Origin: Deferribacteraceae bacterium UBA6799
Lineage (GTDB): Bacteria; Chrysiogenota; Deferribacteres; Deferribacterales; Geovibrionaceae
Length of the DNA stretch: 64,000 nucleotides
Assembly (NCBI GenBank): GCA_002452335.1
Contig: DKFJ01000009.1
Location: 35,458-99,457 of the forward strand
Reading direction: 5' to 3'
Part shown: in pieces, positions 24,882 to 33,627 of the stretch
Position numbering within the stretch: the stretch's first letter is position 1
How the letters are laid out: each line of letters opens with the position of its first letter
The notes under the pieces: generated by a model
Databases searched by the model: none
The model's input: only the letters and a program-made list of their open reading frames with translations
What the model was told of the DNA's origin: nothing
Position numbers and translations under genes: made by a program

Positions 24882-26687
24882 TCAGTCGATGTATAAAACC
24901 ATTCCGGGGCGTATGCCTTTGCCCACGCCGTTGCGTTTTTTGATATCGTCAATGCTGGTGCCGAATTTCTTTGCGATAGCCCAGAGGTTGTCTCCGTTCT
25001 TCACTTTATATTTGGTCACTTTGCTCTTGCCGGAGGCTTTTGCCGCTACAGAGGATGACGCAGGGACGGTCAGTATCTGTCCGGAGTTTATCTGGTTGCC
25101 TTTTATATTGTTGGCGTTTCTGATATCGGCTACTGTTGTGCCGTATTTTGTGGCGATTCTCCAGAGAGTCTCTCCCGCCTTAACTTTGTGAGTCGTTGTG
25201 ACATATTGTCTGCTCTGGGATTTCAGAGGTTTTGATATGGCTACTCTCTGGCTTTTGTCGGCGTAATAGTTTTCAGATATTACCAGAGACTGACCGGGGT
25301 GTATCCTTCTGGGGTTCACGTTCTTGTTCATAGCCATCAGCTCATATGTGGACAGTCCGTATTTGGCGGCGATGGTGCTCATGTTTTCGCCTCTGCGGAC
25401 ATTGTGGAATTTCGGGTTATATCTTTTCAGCTCAGAGGCGAAAGCCACGTTCAGCTCGTCGTCATAAACATCCGGGATGGGTACGAAAAGAACTGTTCCG
25501 CCGGGCACACGGTTAACAGTGAAGCCGTTGGCTTTTTTCAGCGTGGATGTGGACAGACCATATTCTGATGCTATGTTGCTGAGGTCCGTTGTGCCGGAAG
25601 TTTTAACCACATAGAACTGAGCCAGTTCCTCATCGGTGATGTGTTCCAGCTTCTCTTCCAGCTCGGCTCTCTTGCCGTAGGGAATACGCAGGGTGTAGAC
25701 ATCCACCGGGGGAGTCATGGGGGTCATCAGCTCAGGGTTAAGCTCTCTGAGCGTATCTATATCAGTGTTTATCAGATCGGCTATGACATATAGGTTGGAC
25801 TGTCTGTAGAGGTCAACCCTGTCGAACAGAACCGGCATGCCGTTAGGCGTTTCGAATCCGTATTCCTGATAGTTTCTGGCGAGATATCTGAGGGCGAGGA
25901 ATTTGGGAACATAGTCCTTGGTCTCCACTCTCAGGTATGTGTTCTGTCTCTTTGACAGTTCATAGAAATCTGTTGTGCCGTATCTCTGGATGGCGCGCTG
26001 AATCTTTCCCTGACCGGCGTTGTATGCCGCCAGCGCCAGATACCAGTCGCCCAGACGGTTGTAGAGGTCACGCAGGTGGCGTGCCGCCGCCACGGAGGCC
26101 TTTTCGAAGTCACGGCGCTCATCAACCCAGAAGTTATAGTCCAGACCATAGAGCTTGCCTGTGCTCTTCATAAACTGCCACATGCCGCAGGCGCCGGCGT
26201 GGGAGGTTATGGAGGGGTTGAACCCGCTCTCTGTGAAGGGCAGATAGGTAAGATCTTCCGGAACACCCTCTCTGCGGAAGATGTCTCTGACTATGTATAT
26301 GTACTGGTTGGATCTGTTGAGCCATTTCTGAAATGTAGTGCTGAATTTATCTGTGAACATACGGACGTAAAACTCAAATCTTTCGTCTTCCGTCAGCGGG
26401 ATAGTGTCGTATTTACCATATTCGGTGTCGCTCTGGTCGAGGTGATAGTCTGTCTGTTTTTTCAGAACATTATAAATGTCTATGCCTTCCTCTTCGAGAC
26501 GTGCCAGAAAACGGCTCTCTTCTATCTCGGAAAAAGCGTTGGCGCCGTATCCGCTGTCCTGAAGAACAACTTCCTCATTCTGAATTTTCGTGGGAACGGC
26601 AGGTCCTGACGGGGCTAGAGATGCTGTGCTGGGGGCGCATGCCGCCAGCGCGAGAAAAGACGGTATGTATATAAGATATTTCTTCAT
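24882..26687 (-). CDS. MltD-like membrane-bound lytic transglycosylase with four LysM repeats
   Basis: The 601-residue lipoprotein (lipobox LAAC) cleaves peptidoglycan glycan strands from the periplasm. The SLT domain (about residues 120-240) has the catalytic glutamate in PFTESGFNP, then GACGMWQFM and ALAAYNAGQGKI. Four LysM units follow: YVVKTSGTTDLSNIAS, HNVRRGENMSTIAAKYG, HKVKAGETLWRIATKYG and YKVKNGDNLWAIAKKFG, the first being divergent. LysM modules bind GlcNAc-containing glycan. The gene stands alone, downstream of the glycosyltransferase operon on the same strand. Confidence 0.93.
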   Translation of the reverse strand: MKKYLIYIPSFLALAACAPSTASLAPSGPAVPTKIQNEEVVLQDSGYGANAFSEIEESRFLARLEEEGIDIYNVLKKQTDYHLDQSDTEYGKYDTIPLTEDERFEFYVRMFTDKFSTTFQKWLNRSNQYIYIVRDIFRREGVPEDLTYLPFTESGFNPSITSHAGACGMWQFMKSTGKLYGLDYNFWVDERRDFEKASVAAARHLRDLYNRLGDWYLALAAYNAGQGKIQRAIQRYGTTDFYELSKRQNTYLRVETKDYVPKFLALRYLARNYQEYGFETPNGMPVLFDRVDLYRQSNLYVIADLINTDIDTLRELNPELMTPMTPPVDVYTLRIPYGKRAELEEKLEHITDEELAQFYVVKTSGTTDLSNIASEYGLSTSTLKKANGFTVNRVPGGTVLFVPIPDVYDDELNVAFASELKRYNPKFHNVRRGENMSTIAAKYGLSTYELMAMNKNVNPRRIHPGQSLVISENYYADKSQRVAISKPLKSQSRQYVTTTHKVKAGETLWRIATKYGTTVADIRNANNIKGNQINSGQILTVPASSSVAAKASGKSKVTKYKVKNGDNLWAIAKKFGTSIDDIKKRNGVGKGIRPGMVLYID

Positions 26688-26759
26688 TGGTTGTCCCTGT
26701 TGTTATATTAATTAAAAAGCAACTATACACTAAAATATGCGCAAATCAAGAGTTTGACG

Positions 26760-27518
26760 CTATTTCAGTCCGGAAAACACAATTTCCCACTTTCTGTTTA
26801 ATTCGGCTATAGCGGCGTTTTTCTTAACTAAATCTATCTTTTTGCATCTGACAAAACGTGCCAGAGACACCAGTCTTATGAATTCTATGTATTTTATAGA
26901 TGCGCTGAGCTGGTCTTCGGTGACAGCCCGTTTTATTATAAGTTTCTGAGGGATATAGTTAATATGGAATCTGGCGGCTATGCGCAGCCAAAGATCATAG
27001 TCTTCGCAGACACGCATGTTCTCATCGAAAAAACCGCAGGATGAAAAGACCTCTCTGTGTATGACACAGGAAGACGGGCTGATGCGGCAGATATCCAGAA
27101 TCTTTGAAAATATCTGTCCGCCGTATTTTGTATGTTTGTTCCCCTGATTGATGAATCTGTCGGTTCGGTACCAGAATTCGTCCGTGTGTGATACCAGCCA
27201 GCCTTTATCGAACTGTTCGTTCTGGCGTTCCAGTTTTTCCGGCAGCCAGATATCATCGGAGTCGAGAAACGCTATGAATTCTCCCTTGGCGGCTCTGATG
27301 CCTGTGTTTCTGGCGGCGCTGACGCCTCTGTTTTTTGACAGGCGTATGTAGTTTATACGGTTCATATAGGGGGCCAGACATTCCGCCACGGACAGGTCGG
27401 AGCCGTCGTCCACCACTATGATCTCATAGTCTTTGAACGTCTGGAGAAAAACAGACTCTATGGCTGTTCTGAGTGTATCTGTGCGGTTGTATACCGGGAT
27501 GATTACACTGAATCTCAT
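26760..27518 (-). CDS. Family 2 glycosyltransferase
   Basis: The 252-residue GT-A enzyme starts FSVIIPVYNRTDTLRTAIES and has VVDDGSD for nucleotide binding and FLDSDDIW as the metal-binding DxD-like motif. No transmembrane segment is present. It probably adds a sugar to a surface glycan; donor and acceptor are unknown. It overlaps the Lrp-type regulator by four bases and is the last gene of the cysE operon run. Confidence 0.88.
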   Translation of the reverse strand: MRFSVIIPVYNRTDTLRTAIESVFLQTFKDYEIIVVDDGSDLSVAECLAPYMNRINYIRLSKNRGVSAARNTGIRAAKGEFIAFLDSDDIWLPEKLERQNEQFDKGWLVSHTDEFWYRTDRFINQGNKHTKYGGQIFSKILDICRISPSSCVIHREVFSSCGFFDENMRVCEDYDLWLRIAARFHINYIPQKLIIKRAVTEDQLSASIKYIEFIRLVSLARFVRCKKIDLVKKNAAIAELNRKWEIVFSGLK

Positions 27519-27973
27519 ACTGGGCGTTTTCGGTCGAGTTTGGTGGAGAAGACCAGTATGGTATTTGTCTTGTCCACTCCGGGCACGTTGCGGATCTTTT
27601 TAATAAGTTTGCTCAGCGAGTCAGTGTTGTTTGTGGTTACATGGAGCAGAAAAGTGAAGTCGCCGGTGACGTGGTGGCATCCGAGGATGTCTGTGTCCAG
27701 CGTTTTGATCATGCTTTCGAAATCTTCTATATGTTTGGCGTTGTCTATGGATATGCCTATGAAGGCGATGATGTCGTATCCGAGCTGTTTGTAGTCTATG
27801 TCAACGGTATAGTTGCGGATTATGCCCAGTGTTTCCAGTCTTTTGATGCGGTCAATTACAGAGGGGGATTTCATTCCGGCGGCTTTGGCTATGTCGGCGT
27901 AGGATGTTCGTCCGTTCTCCACCAGCATGTTGAGGATGAGTTTGTCCGTTTCGTCGATGTTATGCTGTCTCAC
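27515..27973 (-). CDS. Lrp/AsnC-family transcriptional regulator
   Basis: The 152-residue protein has an N-terminal helix-turn-helix (TSYADIAKAAGMKSPSVIDR) and a C-terminal RAM ligand-binding domain (GCHHVTGDFTFLLHV). These regulators bind amino acids and act on amino acid metabolism. It starts three bases after nth; its target is unknown, though the cysE-iscR-nifS genes upstream in the same run suggest a cysteine link. This is inference only. Confidence 0.9.
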   Translation of the reverse strand: MRQHNIDETDKLILNMLVENGRTSYADIAKAAGMKSPSVIDRIKRLETLGIIRNYTVDIDYKQLGYDIIAFIGISIDNAKHIEDFESMIKTLDTDILGCHHVTGDFTFLLHVTTNNTDSLSKLIKKIRNVPGVDKTNTILVFSTKLDRKRPV

Positions 27974-27976
27974 TGA

Positions 27977-28636
27977 CTACCTCCGTGTTGTTACGCCTAC
28001 TTTATCACAGAGTTCGTATAGTCCGCAAGATGAACAAATGGGTGAAACGGGACGGCATATGCTTCTGCCGTATGCCACCAGTATTTCGTTGATGCGTATC
28101 CAGTATTTTTCCGGAAGATGCTTTCTCAGCTCTATTTCTGTTTTGTCCGGAGTTTTTGTTTTCACATATCCTAGCCGGTTGAAAATACGGTGAACGTGGG
28201 TGTCCACGCACACGGCGGGGCGCCCGTATCCCTCCACCACTACCAGATTAGCGGTTTTTCTGCCCACTCCTTTCAGGGTAACCAGCTCGTCTATTTCATG
28301 GGGGACTTTTCCGTCATATTTCTCTATGAGAATTTCGCAGATGTTTTTTATGGTTTTCGCTTTGGTTTTGTAAAATCCGGCAGGATATATCAGTTTCCCG
28401 ATTTCTTCTTCAGTCAGTTCCAGAGTTTTCTGTGGAGTATCTGCAACAGCGAAGAGCTTTTCTGATGATGCCAGCGTCACCTCATCCTTAGTACGCAGAC
28501 TGATGAGACAGCTGACCAGCACACGAAAAGGGTCGCGCTTGGTCTGTTTGGATATTTTGGTTACCGAAGGTTCCTCCATGCTGCGGTAGGCTTCCTCCAG
28601 CAGCTCATAGATCCTGTGGATATCAGACTTCTTCAT
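27977..28636 (-). CDS. nth: Endonuclease III (DNA glycosylase/AP lyase)
   Basis: This 219-residue base-excision repair enzyme removes oxidised pyrimidines. The helix-hairpin-helix LKGVGRKTANLV carries the catalytic lysine and is followed by VDTHVHRIFNRLG with the catalytic aspartate. The C-terminal Fe-S loop CRPVSPICSSCGLYELC has the Cx6Cx2Cx5C spacing of the 4Fe-4S cluster. It overlaps the small ORF upstream by 14 bases. Its Fe-S cluster makes it a likely client of NifS encoded three genes upstream. Confidence 0.95.
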   Translation of the reverse strand: MKKSDIHRIYELLEEAYRSMEEPSVTKISKQTKRDPFRVLVSCLISLRTKDEVTLASSEKLFAVADTPQKTLELTEEEIGKLIYPAGFYKTKAKTIKNICEILIEKYDGKVPHEIDELVTLKGVGRKTANLVVVEGYGRPAVCVDTHVHRIFNRLGYVKTKTPDKTEIELRKHLPEKYWIRINEILVAYGRSICRPVSPICSSCGLYELCDKVGVTTRR

Positions 28637-28877
28637 TCAGATATTCTCTGAGCTGAGGGCTGATATACATATCCGACAGATCGAAAGTTTTGATAGCCCT
28701 CGACAGCATCAGCAGACGGTATTCCTTGGTGGATTTGCGGTCGAGGATGAACATATACTGTCCGTCCTTCTGGCACAGTCCGCCTCTGGCCTTGGTGACC
28801 TCATACCGCAGGCGTATGTTCAGCTTGGCCGCCAGCTCTTCCATTTCGTTTAAAAGCGCGTCAATTTTTGCAGACAT
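28623..28877 (-). CDS. Conserved small protein of unknown function
   Basis: The 84-residue protein starts MSAKIDALLNEMEELA and contains RGGLCQKDGQYMFILDRK and a helical end (SPQLREYL). I have an impression of similar short proteins with a GG(L/Y)C motif in several phyla, but know no function. It overlaps both the MFS gene and nth (17 and 14 bases), so it is a real member of the operon. One cysteine is conserved in that motif; no metal site is evident. Confidence 0.72.
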   Translation of the reverse strand: MSAKIDALLNEMEELAAKLNIRLRYEVTKARGGLCQKDGQYMFILDRKSTKEYRLLMLSRAIKTFDLSDMYISPQLREYLNEEV

Positions 28878-30027
28878 TTACATCCTCTATCTTCACAAAC
28901 AAATATAGGATAATAATGCTGACTATACAAAAGAAAAATGCGGTTACGAAAACCATTCTCACATTCGCTATGTCATAGACCACGCCGGAAACCACGGAAC
29001 CGATGATTGTTCCCAGCCCGTATCCGACTCCGGAATACATCGTCTGCGCTTTCAGCTTCAGCCTTTCGGGAACGCACCTGTGGATATATGACATGACGCC
29101 TATGTGGAATGTGCCGTAGGCGAAACCGTGGAAAGTGGAGAACAGGAACAGCGTGATGAACGAGTCGGCGAATCCTGTCGCCAGATATCTGATACCTCCC
29201 AGAAAGATGGAGGCGAGTATCAGTGTTTTAATGGGGACTGTTTTGGTGATTCTGTCGCTGAAATAGAAGAAGATTATCTCGGACACCACCCCAATGGACC
29301 ACATATATCCCGCCTGAGTCTGGCTGAGCCCCGCGGCGGCTGTCTTGATATTCAGAAAGTTGCTCAGGAAGGAGAAGGATGTGAGATATAACGTGAGTCC
29401 CACGAAAAAGAGGGTTAGCTCAGGCGTCATCTTTTTTTCATGGGCGGATTTTCTGCGGAATACAGGTCTGTCGTATATCAGTCTGGAAGCGGGGATGATG
29501 GACAAGAGTCCCGCCGTCATGAACGTCCAGATGAATGAGTTCAGCCCGAAACGATCGATCATGAACCCGGCGGTGATGGATGTGGCGATGAACCCCATAG
29601 AGCCGAACAGCCTCATCCGTCCGTAGGGTATTCTGCCGTCCAGAGAGACGGCGATGCTGTCCATCACGGGGATGATGCCCGCCCTGCTGAAGGCGAATAT
29701 TATCATGATAAAAACCACCAGCAGTCTGCTGTTGAAAAAAGCCAGCGGTATCAGGGACACGGACGAGCAGAATATGCAGAAGGAGATAAACAGCGCACGT
29801 CTGCTGATTCGTGAAAAATATTCCGTCCAGAAAGGCGTCACGGCAAACTTGGCAAATGGGAATATCGCCAGAAAAATACCTATCTCTGTTCCGGTGAAAC
29901 CCCGTTCCTTGAAAAAATATCCGGATAATGGAAATATGATGCCCAGTGTGGCATAGTGCAGAAAGTAAAAAGAAGCCAGCAAAGGAATGATGTGTCTGTC
30001 ATGATCCTTTGCCGGCATATCTGTCAT
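28861..30027 (-). CDS. MFS transporter (HcaT/MFS_1-like family)
   Basis: The 388-residue protein has about twelve hydrophobic helices, with MFS loop motifs such as SRISRRALF and GRIPYGRMRLFGSMGFIATS; the latter resembles the RxxGSxGF segment of the phenylpropionate permease (HcaT) subfamily. Substrate unknown. I chose ATG 30027; a GTG at 30069 would add 14 polar residues and overlap nifS. It lies 16 bases after nifS on the same strand. Confidence 0.83.
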   Translation of the reverse strand: MTDMPAKDHDRHIIPLLASFYFLHYATLGIIFPLSGYFFKERGFTGTEIGIFLAIFPFAKFAVTPFWTEYFSRISRRALFISFCIFCSSVSLIPLAFFNSRLLVVFIMIIFAFSRAGIIPVMDSIAVSLDGRIPYGRMRLFGSMGFIATSITAGFMIDRFGLNSFIWTFMTAGLLSIIPASRLIYDRPVFRRKSAHEKKMTPELTLFFVGLTLYLTSFSFLSNFLNIKTAAAGLSQTQAGYMWSIGVVSEIIFFYFSDRITKTVPIKTLILASIFLGGIRYLATGFADSFITLFLFSTFHGFAYGTFHIGVMSYIHRCVPERLKLKAQTMYSGVGYGLGTIIGSVVSGVVYDIANVRMVFVTAFFFCIVSIIILYLFVKIEDVNVCKN

Positions 30028-30043
30028 GTGTTTTTCGGAGTCC

Positions 30044-31198
30044 TTATTGTGCGAGGGGAGACATGGCACGCAGTCTGGTCACGCTGTCCTTTATCATGTC
30101 CACAGCTCTGTTGATCTCGTCTTCGGTGTTGAACCTGCCGAAGCTGAAACGGATAGAGCCGTGCAGATCCACCGGGTCAACCCCGATGGCATAGAGAACG
30201 TGAGAAGCGTCAACGCTTTCTGATGTGCAGGCGCTTCCTGTGGAACAGCATATCTCGTCAGCGTATATCATCAGGGCTTCAGCCTCGATAAATTTGAAAG
30301 CGATGTTGCTGACGCTGCATACTCTCTTTTCTCTGTGACCGTTCACATAGGTTTTAGGTATTTCGTTGAGAATCCTGTTTTCGAAGAGGTCTCTCAGACG
30401 TTTGATGTGTCTGACCTCTTCGTCCAGAGTCTCCATAACGATCTCGCAGGCTTTCGCCAGACCGATGATGTTCGGCACGCTCTCTGTTCCGGCACGGAGC
30501 CCGAACTCCTGGCTTCCGCCGAATACGAGCGGCTCGATCCCGTCTTTCAGGTTTTCGTCTATATAGAGCACGCCTATGCCCTTGGGTCCGCATATTTTGT
30601 GAGCGGAGAATGTCAGCAGGTCAACGCCCAGCTCGCCCACGTCTATCTTCATCTTGCCCATCGCCTGAACTGCGTCTGTGTGGACGATGATATGATGTTT
30701 TTTAGCTATCTCGGATATCTCTTTCAGAGGCTGAACAGAGCCTATCTCGTTGTTCACCAGCATGATAGAGACAAGGATGGTCTCTTTTCTGACGGCTTTT
30801 CTGAAGTCGTCCACGCTCACCAGACCGTCTTTGTCCACGGGGAGGTAGGTCACCTCGAATCCGTGTTTTTCCAGATATTTGCATGTCTGGAGGATCGCCT
30901 TATGTTCTATGGCGCAGGTGATTATATGGTTTCCTTTGTTCTTATATTTTTCGGCGATGCCGCGCAGAGCCATGTTGTCGGAGGCTGAGCCGCTTCCGGT
31001 GAATATTATTTCGTGCGCTTCCGCTCCGATTGATTTTGCCACTGTTTCTCTGGCTTTATCCACATCCTCACGCACGGCTCTGCCGAGAGCGTGGATGGAC
31101 GAAGGGTTCGCGAATTTTTCTTTGAAATAGGGTATCATGGCCTCGAAGACTTTCGGGTCCACTGGTGTCGTAGCGCTGTAGTCAAGGTAGATTGACAT
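30044..31198 (-). CDS. nifS: Cysteine desulfurase (NifS/IscS type)
   Basis: This 384-residue PLP enzyme removes sulfur from cysteine for Fe-S cluster assembly and tRNA thiolation. It has YLDYSATTPVDP at the N terminus, the PLP lysine in TFSAHKICGPKG and the persulfide-forming cysteine in STGSACTSES. The gene overlaps iscR and follows cysE, so cysteine synthesis, Fe-S sensing and sulfur mobilisation are coupled. No iscU-type scaffold gene is present nearby. Confidence 0.94.
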   Translation of the reverse strand: MSIYLDYSATTPVDPKVFEAMIPYFKEKFANPSSIHALGRAVREDVDKARETVAKSIGAEAHEIIFTGSGSASDNMALRGIAEKYKNKGNHIITCAIEHKAILQTCKYLEKHGFEVTYLPVDKDGLVSVDDFRKAVRKETILVSIMLVNNEIGSVQPLKEISEIAKKHHIIVHTDAVQAMGKMKIDVGELGVDLLTFSAHKICGPKGIGVLYIDENLKDGIEPLVFGGSQEFGLRAGTESVPNIIGLAKACEIVMETLDEEVRHIKRLRDLFENRILNEIPKTYVNGHREKRVCSVSNIAFKFIEAEALMIYADEICCSTGSACTSESVDASHVLYAIGVDPVDLHGSIRFSFGRFNTEDEINRAVDMIKDSVTRLRAMSPLAQ

Positions 31199-31613
31199 GA
31201 TCTCCTCCGGTTGCTTGTCTCTTTAAATCGTATATAGTAATATTCTCTAAATAATTGTCCACTGTTTTTTTAAGCCCTGCCCACAGCCAGTTTATCCCGC
31301 AGGATGAGAAGTTTTCGCAGGCGCTCTCCTGTGTGCAGTCGGATATGGATACGGGACCGTCCATGGCGTAGATGACCTCTTTCAGTGTTATCCCTTCCGC
31401 CGGTTTCGCCAGAACATAACCGCCCTGAGCGCCTCTGGATCCTTCCACCAGTCCGCATTGTTTCAGCTTTATAAAGATCTGTTCCAGATATTTTCTGGAT
31501 ATGTCTTCATGCTCCGCTATCTGGGTGAGCGTCACCGGGTTTTTGTCACCGCCTAAGAGAACCAGAGCGAATATGGAACGGATGGCGTATCTGCTTTTAG
31601 TTGTTATCTTCAT
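31182..31613 (-). CDS. iscR: Rrf2-family Fe-S-sensing regulator (IscR-like)
   Basis: The 143-residue protein has an N-terminal winged helix (KITTKSRYAIRSIFALVLL, then DISRKYLEQIFIKLK) and three cysteines in CTQESACENFSSC with the Cx5Cx5C spacing of IscR, which binds a 2Fe-2S cluster. CymR-type Rrf2 regulators of cysteine metabolism lack these cysteines, so an Fe-S sensor is favoured. It is embedded between cysE and nifS with 17-base overlaps on both sides and probably controls this operon. Confidence 0.9.
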   Translation of the reverse strand: MKITTKSRYAIRSIFALVLLGGDKNPVTLTQIAEHEDISRKYLEQIFIKLKQCGLVEGSRGAQGGYVLAKPAEGITLKEVIYAMDGPVSISDCTQESACENFSSCGINWLWAGLKKTVDNYLENITIYDLKRQATGGDHVNLP

Positions 31614-32259
31614 CTTCGCCTTGCTGTTTTTTCAGCCTGTTTATCTCTGCTTCCAGATGGCACATTCTGGTCGCCATATCAGATATGGTGCGTGCCACAG
31701 GGTCGGGCAGAAGGTTGTGGTCGAACCGGGCGGTTTCCCTGCCGTTGGTCACAATTTTTCCCGGTATGCCGACCACTGTGGCATTCTCCGGGACTTCCTT
31801 CACCACTACCGAATTAGAACCTATTTTGGCGTTTTTGCCTACGGTGAAAGGACCGAGCACCTTCGCTCCGGAACCGATAACCACGTTGTCCTCTATGGTG
31901 GGGTGGCGCTTCTTCTTCTCCAGACTGACGCCGCCGAGGGTCACTCCGTGGTATATTGTCACATCATTGCCTATCTCGGCAGTTTCGCCTATCACCACGC
32001 CCATTCCGTGGTCTATGAAGAATCTCTTGCCGATGGTGGCGCCGGGGTGTATCTCTATTCCGGTGAAAAATCTGCCGAAATGCGATACAAGCCTGCCCAG
32101 AAAGTGCATCTTGCGCATCCACAGCCAGTGAGCGGTGCGGTAGAAGAGGATAGCGTGGAATCCGGGATAACAGAATATGACCTCCAGCCTGCTCTTGGCG
32201 GCGGGGTCTCTTTCGAAAACAGTCTGTATCTCGTCTTTTAAAGTTCTGAATACTCCCAT
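31597..32259 (-). CDS. cysE: Serine O-acetyltransferase
   Basis: The 220-residue left-handed beta-helix enzyme acetylates serine for cysteine synthesis. Hexapeptide repeats run from IEIHPGATIGKRFFIDHGMG through IGETAEIGNDVTIYHGVTLGG, with the catalytic histidines, to VVGIPGKIV. It has the short N-terminal domain of the EpsC-type enzymes. AAGGAAGC lies upstream of the start at 32259. It is the first gene of an eight-gene minus-strand run ending with the glycosyltransferase. A C-terminal helix (residues about 180-220) looks coiled-coil-like. Confidence 0.93.
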   Translation of the reverse strand: MGVFRTLKDEIQTVFERDPAAKSRLEVIFCYPGFHAILFYRTAHWLWMRKMHFLGRLVSHFGRFFTGIEIHPGATIGKRFFIDHGMGVVIGETAEIGNDVTIYHGVTLGGVSLEKKKRHPTIEDNVVIGSGAKVLGPFTVGKNAKIGSNSVVVKEVPENATVVGIPGKIVTNGRETARFDHNLLPDPVARTISDMATRMCHLEAEINRLKKQQGEDEDNN

Positions 32260-32286
32260 ATCCTAGCTTCCTTGTAGTATTTATAG

Positions 32287-32316
32287 TTAAAATAAAAGCC
32301 CTGCAAGCACAGGGCT
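32287..32316 (-). terminator. Terminator of the ferredoxin gene
   Basis: On the minus strand AGCCCTG-TGCTTG-CAGGGCT is followed by TTTTATTTT, just after the ferredoxin stop. Confidence 0.75.
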
Positions 32317-32345
32317 ATATGAAAAATTCGATTATTGCCTGTTAA

Positions 32346-32513
32346 TTACGCGTCTATAGCGTCAACGGGGCAAACTTCAGCGCAAGCGCCGCAGTCTGTG
32401 CAGGTATCAGGATCGATAACTCTAGCGTCATCACCTTCGCTGATAGCGCCTACGGGGCACTCGTCTTCGCATACGCCGCAGTTTGTGCAGCTGTCGTTAA
32501 TTGTATAAGCCAT
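32346..32513 (-). CDS. Clostridial-type 2[4Fe-4S] ferredoxin
   Basis: This 55-residue electron carrier has two cluster motifs, CTNCGVCEDECP and CTDCGACAEVCP, the standard Cx2Cx2Cx3CP pair. I chose the ATG at 32513 because GGAGGTG lies directly upstream; a longer frame to 32570 lacks support. It is monocistronic with its own promoter and terminator. Acidic composition is typical. Confidence 0.95.
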   Translation of the reverse strand: MAYTINDSCTNCGVCEDECPVGAISEGDDARVIDPDTCTDCGACAEVCPVDAIDA

Positions 32514-32541
32514 ATTGCACCTCCATAAATCTTCTATGGGT

Positions 32542-32570
32542 TTAATAAAGCCTAAGGGCATCATTGTCAA
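32542..32570 (-). promoter_or_regulatory. Promoter of the ferredoxin gene
   Basis: On the minus strand TTGACA (32570-32565) and TATTAA (32547-32542) are separated by 17 bases, about 30 bases before the start codon. Confidence 0.7.
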
Positions 32571-32741
32571 TAAGAAAAAAAACCATAAATGCTTTTGAAA
32601 GTCATTTTCACAAAAGATATGACATTTTTTTAAGATTTCCAGATATTTGTAGAAATTTATTGCTGAAAATTTTTTTTTGCGATATTACAACTTATGTGCT
32701 CTTGGAGCGCCTTTCATACATTGATTATAAAGGAGAATATG

Positions 32742-33065
32742 ATGATAGATAATATTGTTTTCGCAAAGCTGGTTTCAGGCGAAACCATCATCGGCATCAA
32801 AGATCAGGCGGCAGGTGTTGTTAAGGATGTTGTTCTGGTTCAGGCGATGCCCTCACACACAGGCGCTCTTCAGATAGCCATAGTTCCCTTCGGTTTTCCT
32901 TTCGAGGACGAGGTCAGAGGAGAGATCAGCCTCAGCCATGTCATCTTCGAATATAAAGACTGCCCAGCGGATCTCGCCAACAAATATGTGGAGACCAAAT
33001 CCAATATCAAGATAGCCGGAAACCTCGGCGGACTGGGCGGTTCCGACAGCGGACTTATCCTTTAA
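32742..33065 (+). CDS. Small LSm/Sm-like protein of unknown function
   Basis: I place the start at 32742, five bases after AGGAGA; an adjacent ATG at 32739 is too close to it. The 107-residue protein has an Sm1-like opening, NIVFAKLVSGETIIGIKDQ, followed by strand-rich sequence, QIAIVPFGFPF and SLSHVIFEYKD. This pattern of a short beta protein beginning KLVSGETIIG resembles bacterial and phage LSm-like proteins, but I see no proven RNA-binding residues. A glycine-rich tail (GGLGGSDSG) ends it. It begins a five-gene operon with Nudix, ClC, UvrD and VanX-like genes. Confidence 0.68.
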   Translation: MIDNIVFAKLVSGETIIGIKDQAAGVVKDVVLVQAMPSHTGALQIAIVPFGFPFEDEVRGEISLSHVIFEYKDCPADLANKYVETKSNIKIAGNLGGLGGSDSGLIL

Positions 33066-33073
33066 TCTCTGTC

Positions 33074-33610
33074 ATGAACAGCCGCTGGACTCTCAAAGAC
33101 AGACGTGAGGTTTTTAAGGATCACGTCCTGAGGATAGAACACAGGGATTTTCACTACAGCAGGAACGAGCAGACAGGCACTTTCACTGTCTTAAGCATGA
33201 AGGACTGGGCTGTGATAGTCCCCGTTACGGCGGACAATAAACTGGTGCTGGTGCGTCAGTTCCGTGTGTCCACAGCGGAGGTCACTTACGAGTTTCCCGG
33301 AGGAGCTCTGGAGACAGGCGAAGAGCCGATTTCCGGTGCCGGGCGGGAGCTTCTGGAGGAGACGGGGTACGAGGGCGGACTCAGTCTGCTGTCAAAGATG
33401 CGTCCCAATCCTGCTTTCATGGACAACTTCTGCTATGTGTATCTGGCGGAAAACTGCGTTAAAACAGCCGGTCTTAACCTTGATCCCTTTGAGGATCTGG
33501 AGCCTTTCGAGGTCAGCTTTGCGCAGTTTGATGAAATGATAATGAAAGGCGAAATAATCCACAGTATCACTCTGGCGGCCTATGGAGCGTATAAAGCTCT
33601 GAAGGGCTGA
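33074..33610 (+). CDS. Nudix hydrolase, ADP-ribose pyrophosphatase type
   Basis: The 178-residue protein has a complete Nudix box, GALETGEEPISGAGRELLEE plus TGY, fitting Gx5Ex7REUxEExGU. The preceding VLVRQFRVSTAEVTYEFPGG is the arrangement of ADP-ribose/ADP-sugar pyrophosphatases. It cleaves a nucleoside diphosphate linked to another moiety; the exact substrate is inferred. It lies eight bases after the LSm-like gene. Confidence 0.88.
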   Translation: MNSRWTLKDRREVFKDHVLRIEHRDFHYSRNEQTGTFTVLSMKDWAVIVPVTADNKLVLVRQFRVSTAEVTYEFPGGALETGEEPISGAGRELLEETGYEGGLSLLSKMRPNPAFMDNFCYVYLAENCVKTAGLNLDPFEDLEPFEVSFAQFDEMIMKGEIIHSITLAAYGAYKALKG

Positions 33611-33627
33611 TCTTCAGGTATTTTATT

